This document shows, in pieces, positions 62,313 to 64,000 of a DNA stretch of 64,000 nt (positions are counted from its first letter, which is position 1; each line of letters begins with the position of its first letter). The notes beneath the pieces are model-generated. The model ran no database searches. It had not been told where the DNA came from and saw nothing but the letters and a program-made list of their open reading frames with translations. This stretch comes from Tachypleus tridentatus (lineage: Eukaryota > Arthropoda > Merostomata > Xiphosura > Limulidae). Position numbers and translations under genes: made by a program. The stretch is taken from assembly GCF_004210375.1 (NCBI RefSeq), contig NW_027467782.1:24221276-24285275 (forward strand). Direction: 5' to 3'.

Positions 62313-62961
62313 CCAAAACATTTTAACCATAACTTTACTGCTTACAGAGATATGACTTATTTTACGTATGCAAATTTACTGTGTTCTTTCTTTTGTCGTT
62401 TTCAAGCGTGCAGATTTTTTATTGGCATATTTGAAAACTACATCAAAACAAATTTCATATTTTATCTTTAAATGTTAGACCTAACTGTGGAAGATGCTAT
62501 TAACCCAAAAGTACAGTTTCAGTATGTTAATGTTTAAATAGTTTATTTCAAGTTGTTGTGCTTAATTTTACAGTTCAGTTTAATAAATTGAAAAACATTA
62601 TAATCTGTCAAGAAATGGGGTCTGAACCAGGTACACAGTTAAACATTTCATATTCACCTAATACTTAACACTTTTCACATGTCTGGAGTCAGCTATAGAT
62701 TTTAAGAAAAGAAACTATTTCTGGGACATGACAAGTTTACTGCTGTCTTAGTACACACTGCCTTGGGGTTTTCTTTTGGTTCGTAATTGTCATTACAGAA
62801 TTGAATCGGTGAATTTAAAAGGGGCCTAAGTCGACAATTTTTCAAAAGTTAGATATTTTATGTTTAATGATCTTCAAGAGACAAGCTATCTGATTGTGTG
62901 CATAAAGGTCCCAAGTTCACAATAATGTATTGACCATTAAGAGCATTTAAAATGTATTGAG
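62313..62961. other. AT-rich noncoding sequence
   Basis: No gene seen. Short motifs related to the downstream hairpin recur: GGGGCCTAAGTC at about 62821 and GGTCCCAAGTT at about 62907. Confidence 0.45.
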
Positions 62962-63002
62962 TGCAAGAGGGACCCAACTCCGGGACTTGGGCCTCTCTTG
63001 CA
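62962..63002. repeat. Near-perfect hairpin, 16-bp arms
   Basis: TGCAAGAGGGACCCAA and TTGGGCCTCTCTTGCA are inverted with two mismatched positions around a 9-nt loop CTCCGGGAC. It lies just before an unidentified coding region. A half-copy (CAAGAAGGACCCAAGTCC) occurs at about 63745-63762, downstream of that region. Confidence 0.8.
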
Positions 63003-63046
63003 TGGATTTAGCTTAATGTCGTAGGTGGCAGCACTGGTAATCCAGG

Positions 63047-63536
63047 ATGGCAGCGCCCATGCAGCATGAGTTTGATTCAGGTTATGAAGAGATTAGGCCG
63101 AAAAGAAAGCGTAATGAACAAGAATGGGTAAGAAACAAGCTAAAAGGATTACGTGCTGAAAGCAAAGAATGATATGCTTGATTTCAAATCCCACCTTGGT
63201 CAGTTTTATAAAACGTCAGTCAGAAAGGATGGAGAAAAGCACACAGTCAGCAAATACAAGGTGTTCAGATTCAGTGCAGATTTCAGAAATTACATAGAGG
63301 TTTCCGAAAATATGCCTTCTCAGGTCACAACCAGATTCCGCCTTCTAAAGCCCTCGGTCAGGGTTGTCACATACCCAGAGGAGCCACTCTGCAGTGGGCA
63401 ACTTGGTGTACAGGCAGCAAAAGTAAAGGATGTTCAAATATTGGCAAAATATCTTTCACCAGAGGCTCAGCAGTTCTTCAATAAATTAACAGTTTGTGAT
63501 ACTATGGGTGAAGAAGAGTTTGACTTTGAAGATTAA
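63047..63536 (+). pseudogene. Unidentified protein in two overlapping frames
   Basis: The first frame starts at ATG 63047 in good context (CAGGATGG) and reads MAAPMQHEFDSGYEEIRPKR, with a basic PKRKR stretch that could be a nuclear signal, to a TGA at 63170. The second frame, overlapping at 63153-63536, gives 127 codons (KNDMLDFKSHLGQFYKTSVR, then VFRFSADFRNYIEVSENMPS, and an acidic end EEEFDFED). Both parts look like real coding sequence and one base shift near 63150 would link them. I do not recognise the family. The flanking hairpin and its repeated half suggest a mobile-element gene, but a recent retrocopy is also possible. An AATAAA occurs at about 63678. Confidence 0.4.
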
Positions 63537-63902
63537 ATACCATTGGAATGATGCAACTCATTAATAACCTGTCCCATTTCAGAATGAAAAACTCATTTTA
63601 CTGGAAGCTATGTATCAGAACAATAGTTTGGATATAAACTGATCTCAAGCAGTGTTAAAAATATGACAGAATAAGAAATAAAGATATTCTCAGATGAGAA
63701 ATATGTGGTATGTCCATTATTTTCAGATTTTACTATTGTTTAATTCAAGAAGGACCCAAGTCCAGAGACTTTAGTTTGCCAACCCTCTGAAATTAAAAGA
63801 GTGAAGTGCTTCATATTATAGCATTTGTAAGCTATGAACTGGTGCTATATCTGGGTAAAGTATGAATCATTTGGCATAGCCTCCCTTTAAGATATGCAAA
63901 TA

Positions 63903-64000
63903 CCGTATTTTCCGCCTAATAAGCCAAATTTCTGGCCCTAAATTTTGGACCTGATTTTTGGGGGTCGGCTTATTGGCCGATCACTCCTTTCGGAAATGTC
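63903..64000. mobile_element. Possible transposon terminus at window edge
   Basis: ATACCGTATTTTCCGCCTAA followed by TAAGCC, and a nearby inverted GGCTTATTGGC, has the look of a DNA-transposon terminal region of the 'ACCGTATTTT' kind. The element continues past the window, so the second end cannot be checked. Confidence 0.3.

Overview
This window is AT-rich animal nuclear DNA, not bacterial: coding sequence sits in short exons with GT/AG boundaries and long introns, and most of the rest is transposon debris. Two tRNA-headed SINE families (a Thr-CGT-like head followed by a conserved body, and a Val-TAC-like head) look like those I associate with horseshoe crabs (Xiphosura). That taxon call is an inference from recalled SINE bodies and the mix of CR1, Penelope and hAT elements; an arthropod is the safer statement.

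Two host genes can be supported, both on the minus strand. The first is RIOK2, the atypical kinase of 40S ribosome maturation. Six exons are visible (38616-38496, 38247-38159, 24281-24090, 16421-16329, 15933-15861, 12798-12274). They join in frame across every intron and cover the protein from just after the ATP-binding lysine to the C terminus. The exons for the N-terminal winged helix and ATP-binding segment were not found. The second is a sidestep-family immunoglobulin cell-surface protein, seen as two phase 1-1 exons at 53593-53264 and 44917-44714.

Layout: 1-12.2 kb is noncoding apart from degenerate transposons and a SINE. 12.27-38.62 kb is RIOK2. Its 13.9 kb intron (24.28-38.16 kb) holds a roughly 6.5 kb satellite of about 165 copies of a 39-bp unit (25.39-31.95 kb). 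Every unit carries a near-consensus splice acceptor and donor on the + strand, antisense to RIOK2. 38.6-44.7 kb is noncoding with two further tandem arrays (85 bp and 68 bp units). 44.7-53.6 kb holds the two sidestep exons, with their intron filled by a nested transposon stack: inverted Penelope-like copies, one split by a 4.7 kb hAT element with perfect 8-bp target duplication. That hAT itself carries head-to-head IS630/Tc1-like fragments and a THAP fragment. 53.6-64 kb is a decayed, ~60-bp-periodic AT-rich tract split by a SINE, then a CR1-like LINE interrupted by an LTR-like block, a second hAT and a SINE. An unidentified two-frame ORF and hairpin follow near the right edge.

The most unusual item is the 39-bp satellite, whose unit reads like a 13-nt exon and a 26-nt intron repeated end to end. 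I see no prokaryotic-type system, CRISPR array or operon. Coordinates of splice sites and target duplications were read by hand; older transposon boundaries are approximate.
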